A stretch of 64,000 nt of DNA from assembly GCA_012960755.1 (NCBI GenBank), contig DUAT01000144.1, forward strand, positions 173,257-237,256, read 5' to 3'. A program made the translations under genes and the position numbers. Positions 8,514 to 17,676 of the stretch are shown in pieces (position 1 is the first letter of the stretch; the number at the start of each line of letters is the position of its first letter). The notes under the pieces are model-generated. The model worked only from the letters and a program-made list of their open reading frames with translations. It was not told where the DNA came from and did not search any database. This stretch comes from Gammaproteobacteria bacterium. Lineage in GTDB: Bacteria > Pseudomonadota > Gammaproteobacteria > Pseudomonadales > Azotimanducaceae_A.

Positions 8514-9781
8514 TTAAAATACTGAAACAATCATTTTGGCAACATCATATGATATCGCTAATGTCTGGTTGGTCAGAACCACGACCACCAGTTCTTTTTC
8601 TGGCACTACCAAATATTGCAACCCAAAACCTGGTCCGCCGCCACCATGACCAATTATCTCAACTCCTCCGTCATACCAGGTTTTTGCGCCATAACCCAAA
8701 GCTACTTCTCTTTCTCCAGACGCCACCTGTTCCAGTTCTCCGGCAACACGGCCACCAAAAAGTACCTTGTTCGCGCTTTCTTTGGACAGAATACGAACGC
8801 CCTCAAGTTCACCTCGATTGAGTAACATTTGACCAAAACGGCTCATATCTGTACCTGTACCAATCACGGAGGTGGATGCGGCGTAATCAGTGTGCATTTC
8901 TTTTAGCCAATGACGATCATCGATTTTTCCTTCGGTCATTGAATCGAGCCCCCCTTCGGCCCCATAAACTTAATCATCAGCGTAAAAAAGTGATAATAAT
9001 GGTGAGATCCTTTGGCAACTTTCATCAACATATCAGGGCGATAGATAAGGTCTGAATGACTCATCTTAAGAGGAGTTAAAACAAATTGACGGATGTAGTC
9101 TTCGTAAGTTTCCCCCGTCACGGCTTCAATCACGGCACCTAACAAAACGTAGTTCATATTACCGTACTTGCTGACAGTGCCAGGTTGATCAACGATGATT
9201 TGATAATCTTGAAACCTTTCATTCACCATCCGGGTTTCACCATATCGCGGTTCGCCATCAAGATGAATCCAGGCCAGCATTTTTGTTTGAAAATCAGGTA
9301 AGCCTGAAGTGTGGCTCAGCAAATGATCAATTGTTACTTTCACTGGATTATCCGATTCATCCACCGGTATGTAATTTGGTAAATAGGTACTTATCGATTC
9401 ATCTAACGATATTTTACCCTGCTCGACTAACTGAAAAATGGCTACTGAAGTAAATGACTTGGTCATTGACCAAAAATGGTAAACATGGTCTTTCGTTACT
9501 TTTTCACCCGTAAGACCATTTGCGATTCCATAAGCTCTTGAAAACACAGCGTGCCCTTGTTTTAAAACAGTAACATCCATTGCTGGCGGTACACCTTCAG
9601 CAACTAATGCGGACAAATAGTTATCCAGATCATCAACAGTTCTAACATCGATTGCCCGTTTGCTGGCTTGTGGCATAAATAGTATAAATTGACCAATATA
9701 AAGCGTAATTCCCAGAACAACGACCACGAGCGGTATACCGACCCATTTAGCTATTTGTTTCGTCGCCACAGTGGGAGCCAC
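8514..9781 (-). pseudogene. Serine hydrolase (beta-lactamase class C-like), split by a frameshift
   Basis: Two consecutive frames together give one complete class-C-like serine hydrolase of about 420 residues. The first (9781 to 8936) has an N-terminal membrane anchor (VGIPLVVVVLGITLYIGQFI), the catalytic SxxK (SMTKSFTS) and YxN (KYGNMNYVLLG). The second (8939 to 8514) has the C-terminal part with the third active-site box (IIGHGGGGPGF). The frames meet at ATGA (8936-8939), so TGA of one overlaps ATG of the other. Neither half alone would be an enzyme. A one-base indel is the simplest reading. Translational re-initiation giving two chains that assemble is the less likely alternative. Such hydrolases act on esters, amides or peptidoglycan-like substrates in the periplasm. 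Confidence 0.75.
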
Positions 9782-9826
9782 CTTCTGTCGTTGTTGTGTA
9801 ATTGAATGAAATATTTACATCCATGC

Positions 9827-10945
9827 TTACTCAGGATGGCGTTGGAGAAAGTCTGTTATCGCAGACACCAGTCCCGGGAAAGCGGGGTCATTTTCCATCA
9901 TGATGTGATTGCTGCTATCGAGGGATTGAAACTCAGCGTTTGGAATCCCGGAAGCAAGAGCGCGCCCGAGTTCATATGGAATACGCGCATCAGCACGAGA
10001 GTGCAGCACCAGAACAGGCACAGACAACTGTGGCAGGAGATCGGAGACATCAATCTCACTCAGTGCGCCCATCAGTCTCGCTGCAAGTTCCGCTGTCGCA
10101 CTCTCACGTTGTATGTAATCGAAAGCTTTGCGATGTTCTTCGTTGGCATCAGGGATGAACAAGGAACCAAACATCTGCCGAAATGCCGGGTTGTCTTTAC
10201 CCCAACCAAGACGTACAAGTTCTATCATTGCCTGCCCGCTGGTGGCTACTTCGGGATCACCGCGCCGAGCGAAACCTTGTGCGTACGAACCATAGAGAAT
10301 TAGCGCGCTGACTCTTTCGGGGTGCTTTACTGTGTAACTGATGGAAACGGGACCACCTTGTGAAGGTCCAAACAAAGCAAACCTTTGAAAACCCGCGGTG
10401 TCAACGATGCACTCAAGATCACTCACCATCGCATCCAGGCTGAGGTCTTTCGGATCGCGGTCGGATAGCCCGCACCCCCGCTGGTCATAGCGAAGTAACT
10501 GACGACCATCGGATAAGCTGCTCAACAAGTGGCGGAAGATGACACTTTGCCAGTCTAAATCAAGGCTGGTTAGCCAGTGTGCAGCTTTGACAAGCGCAGG
10601 CCCTTCGCCTGTCACTGCATAGGCTAATCTCATACCGTCTCTGGCAGTCACGAAGTGAATCTTACCTTGCTTGAAAGACTGGGACCCCGATTTTTCTTCC
10701 ACCGCATTGTTTTCGGACGTTAAATTGTGTGTAGATGTGATCGGGTTCCGAGCCCGGTCCTGGAACCATGACCAGATTATTACAATAGGGAATCCCGTTA
10801 CAAAAAGTGCCAACGCAGCCTTCGCCAACCAGTCCGCCCAGCCCAGTTGCTCCTACATGGTCAGCAGAATCTCGACTGCACCCCAGGCAACCGCGACGTA
10901 CACCGCACCAGCCTGGAATACTCTCCGTTTTAGCAATTTCTCCAT
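9827..10945 (-). pseudogene. Membrane-anchored alpha/beta hydrolase with in-frame TAG
   Basis: From an ATG at 10943-10945 the frame reads MEKLLKRRVFQAGAVYVAVA, continues to a TAG at 10853-10855, and then goes on without frame change through EQLGWADWL, a second membrane helix (ALALFVTGFPIVIIWSWF) and an alpha/beta hydrolase domain. The two helices and their spacing are the usual paired N-terminal segment of membrane-bound signalling or hydrolase proteins, so the stop falls inside a conserved unit. The hydrolase domain has the oxyanion region, a nucleophile elbow with unusual sequence (FGPSQGGP; Ser as nucleophile) and the acid/His pair (HSRADARIP, SSNHIMME). A shorter product could begin at TTG 10828. 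An amber mutation is the simplest explanation. Confidence 0.75.
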
Positions 10946-11041
10946 GCGCCCCCGTCTATGTCTCGTTCCAGTTCATAACGCTCAGCATATTGTTGGAAAC
11001 ATGTTACAACAGAATCTAACAGCTACATCTAGATCTATCAG

Positions 11042-12263
11042 TTGATACCGCCTCTGCCAGTCAGTTATTCCATATTCCTTACTTCTGTTTTTCCTGTGCT
11101 TGAGTTGGAATCTGGCGTCCCGATGATTCGCCAATGGATCGAATCAAAGCGAGGTCAATCACTCGTTAACTACGGGGCTTCCTCATCTTATTGTGCAGCA
11201 AGAATTATGGGAATCGCAGAATATGCTGTGAAGATCCCGTTTACCTCGAACTGATAGAAAAAAAAGACGCAGCCAGTCCCGAGGCAAGCCACTTTTTCCG
11301 CGAAGAACTTCGCTCTTCTGTTTACGCGTCACTCGACGAAGCTGGCATCAACATTATGAACAGTGCGCTCATAGAAGAGCTTAAAGCCAGTGCACTCGGG
11401 ATCGGACTCCCTGTGGGGTATTTTCCTGGTGCTGGCTACGAAGAGATTTTTCAGCTATTTGAAGCAGCCGCAAAAAAGTCAGCTCCGGTCTTTGTGCATG
11501 TACGGGACCCGGGAATTGTGGGTATACAGGAAGTCATTGCCGATGTGGTAACCACAGGTGCACCCCTGCATATCGTCCATATTAATAGCATGGCCCTTGG
11601 AGACATTATGCTGGCTATACACAAGCCAGAGGGTTCGACGTCACGACAGAAATGTACCCGTACACCGCTGCTTCTACCTCCATTGACTCTGCGTTATTCA
11701 ATGAGGGTTGGCAGGATCTCTTTGCAATTGGTTACAGCGACCTTCAATGGCAGGAGACTGGCGAGCGACTGACAAAAGAAACCTTCACCAAATACCGTAA
11801 ACAAGGTGGTGTCGTCATTATTCACATGATGAAAGAGGAGTGGATAGTGGAAGGCATAGGACGGGCGAGTACCATGATTGCGTCGGATGGGATGCCATAT
11901 GCTCCAGGTGCACACCCGAGAACTGCAGGGACTTTTGCAAGAGTCCTGGCGAGATATGTCCGAGAGCAAGAAGTGCTGACATTAAGTGAAGCGATTACAA
12001 AAATGACCCTGATGCCAGCAATGCGCCTCGAAACAATTACGCCGAGTATGACGCGTAAAGGCCGAATCCAAGTCGGGGCAGATGCGGATGTTACTATTTT
12101 TGACCCAATGAAAGTCACAGATACTGCGACGTTTGAGAAGGACCTGAGTTTTTCAGAAGGAATTCAATATGTTTTGGTTAATGGCATACTCGTGGTTGAC
12201 AGGGATAAGACTGTCGCAGGTGTATTCCCAGGACAACCGGTGCTGGGAAAATACCGACAATAG
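11042..12263 (+). pseudogene. D-aminoacylase / N-acyl-D-amino-acid deacylase-like amidohydrolase, decayed
   Basis: Three successive frames carry consecutive pieces of one amidohydrolase-3 protein. The first (about 11110-11254) has ELESGVPMIRQWIESKRGQS and LVNYGASS. The second (about 11220-11640) has ALIEELKASALGIGLPVGYF, FVHVRDP and LHIVHINSMA, which are the metal-site and substrate segments. The third (11640-12263) has DVTTEMYPYTA, MIASDGMPYAPGAHPRTAGT and the closing IQVGADADVTIFDP. The N-terminal metal-binding HxH part is missing and there are at least two frameshifts plus a small deletion near 11620. The family hydrolyses N-acyl-D-amino acids. The locus cannot make an intact enzyme. Confidence 0.8.
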
Positions 12264-12298
12264 GCGCTGGCATTGCAGATAACATAAAGAAGTGATAA

Positions 12299-13207
12299 AT
12301 GAGCCAATATCCCTGGACACCTGAACGAGAGCTTTCGACCGATCAAGCGGCAGCACTCATTCGATCTCAATTCCCCGAGACGCCCTGCACCAACATTGCG
12401 TATCTTGGCGAGGGTTGGGATTTTTTCGTTTTCGTCACCGACAACGGGATTGCGTTTCGATTCCCAAAAAGGTCCGACGTCGATAAATGTATAAAGCGTG
12501 AACTTCTGCTGCTCGGTCGTCTGCCAGAGGACCTTCCCATTGCCGTACCCCGCCCCCTTTTCCTCGGTGAGCCAGGCGATGCCTACCCCTGGCATTTCTG
12601 GGGCTACCGGCTGCTTGTGGGTGAGCCTCTGCAGAACGTTCGCATACCCGCGCAGCACAAACTCGACATTGCCGGGCTGGTGGGTGAGTTCCTTAGCAAA
12701 CTCCATTCAATTGACGGCGAAGGGTTGCCCCCCTCACCATGGGATGATGACGCCGAAGAGCCCTGGCCGGTCAGGGTGGAAGCGTTGCTAGAGGCAACAC
12801 GTGAGGCCTATCCGGCAACGCTGTTCGACAGGTGCGTTAAGTATGTGAGATCGTCGGAACATGTTCCTCCGGACTACGATCGTGAGCCCAGGCAGGTTCA
12901 TGGCGACCTGTTGGCCAATCACATTCTGGTAGATCCTCGGACCTTCAAGCCTGCCGGAATCATTGACTGGGGCGACTCCACCGCAGGGGATCCCGCTGGC
13001 GATTTTGTCGGCATCTGGATGTGGGGCGGGGATGATGCCCTCAACAAAGCGCTGCAGACCTATGGCGGGGAGTTGGATCCCGATGCCCACAAACGCATTC
13101 GATACACAAGCATCCTGATCGCGATGGAAGACGTGCACTACGCAACGAAGACACAGCAGCCAAAAATGTTGCAGGCTGGACTCTCTACCCTTGAGCGGGA
13201 ATTGTGA
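12299..13207 (+). CDS. APH-family phosphotransferase
   Basis: 302 residues with a glycine-rich start (IAYLGEGWDFFVFVTDNGIA), a Lys-bearing strand (FRFPKRSDV), the catalytic loop near residue 203 (VHGDLLANHILVD) and the metal-binding IIDWGDSTAGDPAGDF. This is a complete small-molecule kinase of the macrolide/aminoglycoside phosphotransferase fold. No resistance context is seen and the neighbours are catabolic, so a metabolic substrate is more likely. The start ATG at 12299 has only a weak ribosome-binding site (AAGAAG). It follows the decayed amidohydrolase by 36 bp and precedes the Rieske gene. Confidence 0.85.
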   Translation: MSQYPWTPERELSTDQAAALIRSQFPETPCTNIAYLGEGWDFFVFVTDNGIAFRFPKRSDVDKCIKRELLLLGRLPEDLPIAVPRPLFLGEPGDAYPWHFWGYRLLVGEPLQNVRIPAQHKLDIAGLVGEFLSKLHSIDGEGLPPSPWDDDAEEPWPVRVEALLEATREAYPATLFDRCVKYVRSSEHVPPDYDREPRQVHGDLLANHILVDPRTFKPAGIIDWGDSTAGDPAGDFVGIWMWGGDDALNKALQTYGGELDPDAHKRIRYTSILIAMEDVHYATKTQQPKMLQAGLSTLEREL

Positions 13208-13331
13208 AGATAAAAACAGCGTTGAATCATCGGAGCGACAGATGTACATTCAGTCAGGTCGTGGGCGGTAAATCCTTCCCGGTGTGCTCAGCAATTGCAG
13301 ATTAATAGTTATATTTCGGAGATCAGGCGCC

Positions 13332-14528
13332 ATGCGAAAAGAAGAACAGATCAGGACCATGAAGTTGCTTATGCAGCGACTCGACGAGGGAACCAATGTT
13401 GATGCTGGTGGCATGGTGAGAAATCCAGTAACGGCATATACCTCCGCGGAACGAGCTAAGGATGAGTGGGAGGTTATGTTCCAGAATTTCCCGCAGGTGA
13501 TGGGGTTATCGGGTGATTTACCTGAGCCCGGTTCATTTATCACTTCTGAAGACCTGGGCAAGCCATTACTGATGACGCGTGATAACGACGGCAAGTTTCA
13601 CGCATTCCTGAACGTTTGCAGTCATCGCGGGACCATTGTGGAAAGCGAAACCCGAGGCAAGAAAAATATATTCAGTTGCCGCTTTCATGCCTGGGGTTAC
13701 AGTGGCAAAGGGGATCTCATTTCAGTGCCGAAAGAAGATCATTTTGGTCCTGTTGATAAAAGCTGTAATGGTCTCGTCGAGTTATCAGCCGAAGAAAAAC
13801 ACGGTCTACTCTGGGTCCACCCGAAAGCGGGTGCTGAATTCGACCTTGAGGAATTACTCGGCGATCTGGGTGACGAACTGGATTCATGGGGTTATGGCGA
13901 TCTCCAGTTTGGCGCAATGGATACTTATGTAACACCCATGAACTGGAAGCTTGCCATCGACACGTTTGGCGAGACCTATCATTTCAATGTTTTGCACAAG
14001 AACACGCTCGGTCAGGTGCTCTACGGCAATGTACAGTGTTATGACACCTACAATAAAAATCACAGGATGATGTTATGTGCGCGGGAGATCGATCGATTCC
14101 GCGACCTTCCGGAAGAGCAATGGGACGTACTAAAGGCGACGACACCTGTGTATTACCTGTTTCCCAACATCCAGCTGATTCCCAGCGGCAGGATCCCGGG
14201 TCTGCCACATGACATGTTATCCGGCGCTACCTTGGTCAGGGTCTACCCCAACAAGGAAAATCCCCATGAGTCATTCTCACAAATTTCTTTCTACACCAAT
14301 CCGGCGATCCCTGACGAAATGAGGATTGGTATGTCAGAGCGTATGACCGGTTTTAGCGAGATCATTCGTGATGAAGATTATGTGGCCGCCGCCGCATCCC
14401 ACGAGGGTGCCCGATCAGGTGCAAGGGAGTATTTTATGTTCGGTCGTAACGAACCTGCACTACATCACTACCACAACACCTACAATGAAATACTGGGACT
14501 CGATCCCCTGGAGTTGATCAGCAACTAG
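13332..14528 (+). CDS. Rieske [2Fe-2S] ring-hydroxylating oxygenase, large subunit
   Basis: 398 residues; the ATG at 13332 lies after GGAG at 13318-13321. The Rieske centre is visible as CSHRG followed 15 residues later by CRFHAWGY (two Cys, two His). The catalytic mononuclear-iron domain has the bridging Asp and two His in NWKLAIDTFGETYHFNVLH. The family oxidises aromatic rings, or demethylates and oxidises amines and steroids, using electrons from a reductase. A matching reductase candidate is the ferredoxin-reductase fusion at 17982-19526. A VOC protein follows convergently at 14541. The length fits an alpha subunit of about 400 residues. No separate beta subunit was found. Confidence 0.92.
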   Translation: MRKEEQIRTMKLLMQRLDEGTNVDAGGMVRNPVTAYTSAERAKDEWEVMFQNFPQVMGLSGDLPEPGSFITSEDLGKPLLMTRDNDGKFHAFLNVCSHRGTIVESETRGKKNIFSCRFHAWGYSGKGDLISVPKEDHFGPVDKSCNGLVELSAEEKHGLLWVHPKAGAEFDLEELLGDLGDELDSWGYGDLQFGAMDTYVTPMNWKLAIDTFGETYHFNVLHKNTLGQVLYGNVQCYDTYNKNHRMMLCAREIDRFRDLPEEQWDVLKATTPVYYLFPNIQLIPSGRIPGLPHDMLSGATLVRVYPNKENPHESFSQISFYTNPAIPDEMRIGMSERMTGFSEIIRDEDYVAAAASHEGARSGAREYFMFGRNEPALHHYHNTYNEILGLDPLELISN

Positions 14529-14540
14529 CTTTCCAACCCA

Positions 14541-14972
14541 TCAAAGTTCTAACGGTTCACCTGAGGCGACGAGCTCCGGGTTTTCCTTCCATGCACTGGA
14601 AACATCAACATAAAGCTCAATGCCGTTGCCATCAGGATCTGAAATATAAATTGACTGGGTCACATTGTGATCGACGGGATCCATTTCCAGCCCGTGTTTT
14701 TCCAGCACTGTTTTGGCATCGAGCAAATCATCGAAACTGTCACCAATTTTAAATGCAACATGGTCAAGTCCGGAAGAGGACTTTTCACCCAGTTGCTTGC
14801 TTTCCATAATGGCGAAATCGTGGTGATTGCCTAAACTGAAAAAGGCCATTTTCATCCCTTTTTCATCGTAATGGGCACAGACAGGCAGGCCAAGCACGTC
14901 TTTGTAAAATGTTTCAGCTTTAGGCAGGTCGCTGACTCGAATAACAACATGTCCCAATGATTGGATTTCCAT
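14541..14972 (-). CDS. VOC-family (glyoxalase/extradiol dioxygenase-like) protein
   Basis: 143 residues, a complete two-module VOC protein. The first module starts IQSLGHVVIRVSDLPKAETF and contains His8. The second starts GLDHVAFKIGD and ends SDPDGNGIELYVDV, with the usual metal-ligand Glu. This matches small glyoxalase I or catechol-dioxygenase-like enzymes with an N-terminal His, a second-module His and a C-terminal Glu. It is convergent with the Rieske oxygenase gene (12-bp gap), so a role in cleaving an aromatic intermediate is possible, but the fold also serves isomerases and resistance proteins. Confidence 0.85.
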   Translation of the reverse strand: MEIQSLGHVVIRVSDLPKAETFYKDVLGLPVCAHYDEKGMKMAFFSLGNHHDFAIMESKQLGEKSSSGLDHVAFKIGDSFDDLLDAKTVLEKHGLEMDPVDHNVTQSIYISDPDGNGIELYVDVSSAWKENPELVASGEPLEL

Positions 14973-15096
14973 CTTTGTTCCCTGATTTTTCTACCAATCC
15001 AGAATTGCCCATAATCCTCACGCTGTCAACGGGAATTACAAGCGTACAATGTAAAAACCAGCCATCGCGCCTTGCATCCAATCGGGAAATTGGTTT

Positions 15097-15561
15097 ATGA
15101 ATAGTTACAGAATAGAAGTGTTAGATGAACTTCCGGAAAGTATGGAAGAAAAGAAAAGCCAGGATCTTGCTGTCTACGAGAGCAGCCATGGTGTGGACGT
15201 AAATTACAATAAGTTCTCAATCGTTCTCATCGCAAAGTCTGGGGAATCTTTCGCTGCCCTAACGGCGTATACGGCCTACGCAGAAGTCTATATTGATGAC
15301 CTTTGGGTGGAAACCTCATACAGGGGCAAGGGACACGGATCGAAGTTGGTACAGTTCCTTGAAGACCGGTTCAAACACAAGGGATTCAACAACATCAATT
15401 TGGTCACCAGTGCTTTCCAGGCACCTGGATTCTATATTAAGTGCGGATTCGAGGCCGAGTTTACCCGTGAGAACAGACACAATCCCAGTTTGAGTAAGAC
15501 GTTTTTTGTGAAGTTTTTTGATGACGCGGTCCAGACTCAAGGCTTGAAACAGGTTACATAA
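15097..15561 (+). CDS. GNAT-family N-acetyltransferase
   Basis: 154 residues. The acetyl-CoA binding signature is clear: IDDLWVETSYRGKGHGSKLV (Q/R-x-x-G-x-G/A motif), then LVTSAFQAPGFYIKCGFEAE, the motif-B strand and helix. The N-terminal 50 residues (MNSYRIEVLDELPESMEEKK) are variable, as usual. The substrate is unknown. The gene stands alone, with 235 bp of non-coding DNA after it. Confidence 0.85.
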   Translation: MNSYRIEVLDELPESMEEKKSQDLAVYESSHGVDVNYNKFSIVLIAKSGESFAALTAYTAYAEVYIDDLWVETSYRGKGHGSKLVQFLEDRFKHKGFNNINLVTSAFQAPGFYIKCGFEAEFTRENRHNPSLSKTFFVKFFDDAVQTQGLKQVT

Positions 15562-15803
15562 CTAAAGTAGACGGCTTTTACATAGCTGACATTCACAAAT
15601 CCTGCTTTATCTGAAAAGTAATAAGTTTGACCATAATTAGGCCTGATCCAGCAAGTTAAGGAATACGCTACCAACGTAACATCTTGAATTTGTTTGCCTT
15701 TGGCTGGTGGCATGAAGATTGCGGTTCCCAATGAATAATATGTTAACCAAAGGAGCCCTGGTCCAGATATCGACCTGGGGCATATTTTAATCAAGGAATG
15801 ACA

Positions 15804-16406
15804 ATGCCAGAACAAACACAAAACCTTCAGCCCCGACCACGTTCACTACGGGGAACGCTTACGAAGATTACCGGCGTTATCATTATTCTACTGATTGCTG
15901 CAGGACTCATTGCCCAGCGTATGTCGGACGGGCCATCAGCGTTTATCCCTGGCGGCCCTTTGCGCGCAGGGACACTCGTCACTGAGTCAAATATCAACTG
16001 GTTGATTGAACTGGGAGAGAATCCTGGATCGATCGAGCTCCAACTCATGGACCCGCCAACCTCCAGAATCACCGGCGTGATGCTGCACAAAGGCCAGCTC
16101 TATGTACCTTGTGACCTGGGCTTCATGTGGCGCAGGTTCTCGGGCACACAACGGTGGATACCGCATGGGATCTGGATCTTCAAAACCTGGCACGAAGATG
16201 CCCTGCTTGATGGCCGGGTAGTCATGCGCATTGATGGTAAACGCTATGAACGCCAGGCTGTGCGGGTAACCGACCCAGCGCTTTTGGCCAGACTACGATC
16301 ACAACTCGAAGCGATGGCCGTGGAGTACTTCGGCGGGCCTTTGCCAGATGTACAAACTGACCCTGAGGATATCTGGTTCTTTCGTCTGGAACCTCGCGTG
16401 ATGTGA
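15804..16406 (+). CDS. Single-pass membrane protein, DUF-type, unknown function
   Basis: 200 residues. The ATG at 15804 is chosen because AAGGA (15793-15797) is then 6 bp away; the ATG at 15798 would be too close. One N-terminal membrane helix follows a basic stretch (ITGVIIILLIAAGLIA), and the remaining 160 residues should be periplasmic. They contain conserved-looking strands such as LYVPCDLGFMWRRFSG and DGRVVMRIDGKRYERQAVRV. I do not recognise a named family. The next small membrane protein (16456) follows in the same direction 49 bp on and may be co-transcribed. Confidence 0.7.
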   Translation: MPEQTQNLQPRPRSLRGTLTKITGVIIILLIAAGLIAQRMSDGPSAFIPGGPLRAGTLVTESNINWLIELGENPGSIELQLMDPPTSRITGVMLHKGQLYVPCDLGFMWRRFSGTQRWIPHGIWIFKTWHEDALLDGRVVMRIDGKRYERQAVRVTDPALLARLRSQLEAMAVEYFGGPLPDVQTDPEDIWFFRLEPRVM

Positions 16407-16455
16407 AACTCAAGCCGATAACACGGTGTAATTTCAACACAACAGGAGACTTACG

Positions 16456-16611
16456 ATGGCGAGTCACGGTAGAGATGCAGCACACTATGGAATAACTTTT
16501 GGGACTGCGCTGGCTATTTGCGTTTCCTGGAGTGTAAACAAATCGATCTTATGGGCGATATTGCACGGTATTTTCTCCTGGTTTTATATCATCTGGTACC
16601 TTATAAAATAG
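16456..16611 (+). CDS. Small membrane protein (51 aa)
   Basis: An ATG at 16456 preceded by AGGAG (16444-16448) opens a 51-codon frame ending in TAG at 16609-16611. The protein has a short polar start, then YGITFGTALAICVSWSVNK and a second hydrophobic segment (LHGIFSWFYIIWYLIK). The pattern GTALA...SW/YSVNKS.....ILHG...W.Y is one I associate with a widespread family of 45-60-residue membrane proteins of unknown function. The gene is short enough to be missed by default gene callers. It is likely co-transcribed with the membrane protein just upstream. Confidence 0.7.
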   Translation: MASHGRDAAHYGITFGTALAICVSWSVNKSILWAILHGIFSWFYIIWYLIK

Positions 16612-16665
16612 GCCAGGACAGGAAGTACCGGCGCGATATTGGCTTACCTTCGGTTTAACCTTTGT

Positions 16666-17286
16666 TCAACTTCTGTTTAACCAGGCACCGAGTGCAATCA
16701 GCCGTTCTTCCTTGCGCCAGGATTTTGCGTCAGCAGGTTTCAAACGCTTCATCATACTGTCGCAGTCCAGTAGATTGCAGTTCAGTTGTCGACTTGCTTC
16801 AGGAAGAGTACTTTTTTCATCCTGTTCGATAAAGACAGTACCCATAGCATCGAGTGCCAACCGGGTAGCAGATCGAATGGCTTCACCTTCTGCGACATGG
16901 ATATGGGCATGAGAACCCAGAATGTGTTCGAGGTCATCACCCAGCCAGCCACGACTGGTGAGCACGACAGCCTGCTTTCAATCCAGCCCGAGCCCCGTTA
17001 ATTTTGCCCGGTATGCCAACAGATGTTTTTTTGCAACCTCGATCTGCCGGGCCGTCCCCCGACGAATGATCGCAGCAGGGTCTGCTGGCCGGGGAACCTG
17101 TTCAAGTCCGTGCCAGCCACCCGCAACGTGGTAGGGCTCAGCCGCTTCGCGGTCCTCGCCATCTATCAGGTCTATCCTCTGAGTATGTAATGGGGTGGGT
17201 GAATCAGTTTCAACCAGAACTGCGACGGCATTAACCCAGCCCATGTGTGCTTTGAATGCAACGCAAACTTCTTTCATGCTTTGCAC
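16666..17286 (-). pseudogene. Unknown conserved-looking protein interrupted by an in-frame TGA
   Basis: From ATG 17284-17286 (or the ATG 3 codons later) the frame runs for 102 codons to a TGA at 16978-16980 and continues in the same frame for another 104 codons to 16666. The joined protein would be about 206 residues: VCVAFKAHMGWVNAVAVLVE, ...PYHVAGGWHGL..., AKKHLLAYRAKLTGLGLD, stop, KQAVVLTSRGWLGDDLEHIL, HAHIHVAEGEAIRSATRLAL. Both halves have the same compositional look, so this was one gene. I do not recognise the family. A TGG to TGA change (Trp loss) is the simplest reading. Selenocysteine is less likely because no convincing hairpin follows the TGA. See the repeats at 17305-17346 upstream. 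Confidence 0.65.
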
Positions 17287-17304
17287 CCTCGTCCTGTCAC
17301 TCCC

Positions 17305-17346
17305 GTACAGTGACTATCGTACACTGGCTATCGTGCAGTGACGATG
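17305..17346. repeat. Three imperfect 14-bp tandem repeats
   Basis: GTACAGTGACTATC, GTACACTGGCTATC and GTGCAGTGACGATG follow each other without spacer, directly upstream of the leftward gene that starts at 17286. The position suits an operator array or a small slippage-derived repeat. Confidence 0.7.
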
Positions 17347-17615
17347 AACCTACTGACGTTTATTGAAACGAAACCTTCTGACCACATAAGCTCGATATTG
17401 TGCCCTGATCAGGAAGAAACCAAATAGACCATAACAGGGTCTAAAGTGGGTCGAGTTTGCTGCCTGAATGGAATCCGGCGCAATCGAGACCATTTCGGCA
17501 GCATGCCCGTATTCCGGGTTTACAAATTCCTGTTCGGTTTTCTCACTACAGTACATTCTTTCACCCCGAATCCTTCACTCCTGGATTTACATTATAGTGC
17601 AAGGGTACTGACAGC
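17347..17615. other. Non-coding stretch without supported gene
   Basis: Between the 14-bp and 15-bp repeat blocks there is about 270 bp without a convincing gene. A 68-codon leftward frame (17350-17556) has no family-like features, and I leave it out. Confidence 0.5.
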
Positions 17616-17658
17616 ATTGTGTCAGGAGAGATTGTGTCAGGAGAGATTGTGTCAGTAG
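17616..17658. repeat. 15-bp tandem repeat, 2.9 copies
   Basis: ATTGTGTCAGGAGAG occurs twice exactly (17616-17630, 17631-17645), followed by a third copy that diverges after ATTGTGTCAG. It lies in the gap before the truncated VOC gene. No function is evident. Confidence 0.75.
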
Positions 17659-17676
17659 TCTTGCAGGCTTACGTGG

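Noticed and set aside
10853..10855. Pyrrolysine or programmed recoding at the TAG in the alpha/beta hydrolase
   Set aside because: The codon lies in a membrane-anchor segment without catalytic role, and no pyl-type context or nearby structure is seen. A nonsense mutation is simpler.
5411..13207. Aminoglycoside or macrolide resistance genes (two APH-like proteins)
   Set aside because: The context is catabolic, with no mobile elements or resistance genes. The fold is shared by many metabolic kinases.
17616..17658. CRISPR-like repeat
   Set aside because: The units are 15 bp, directly adjacent, and have no spacers.
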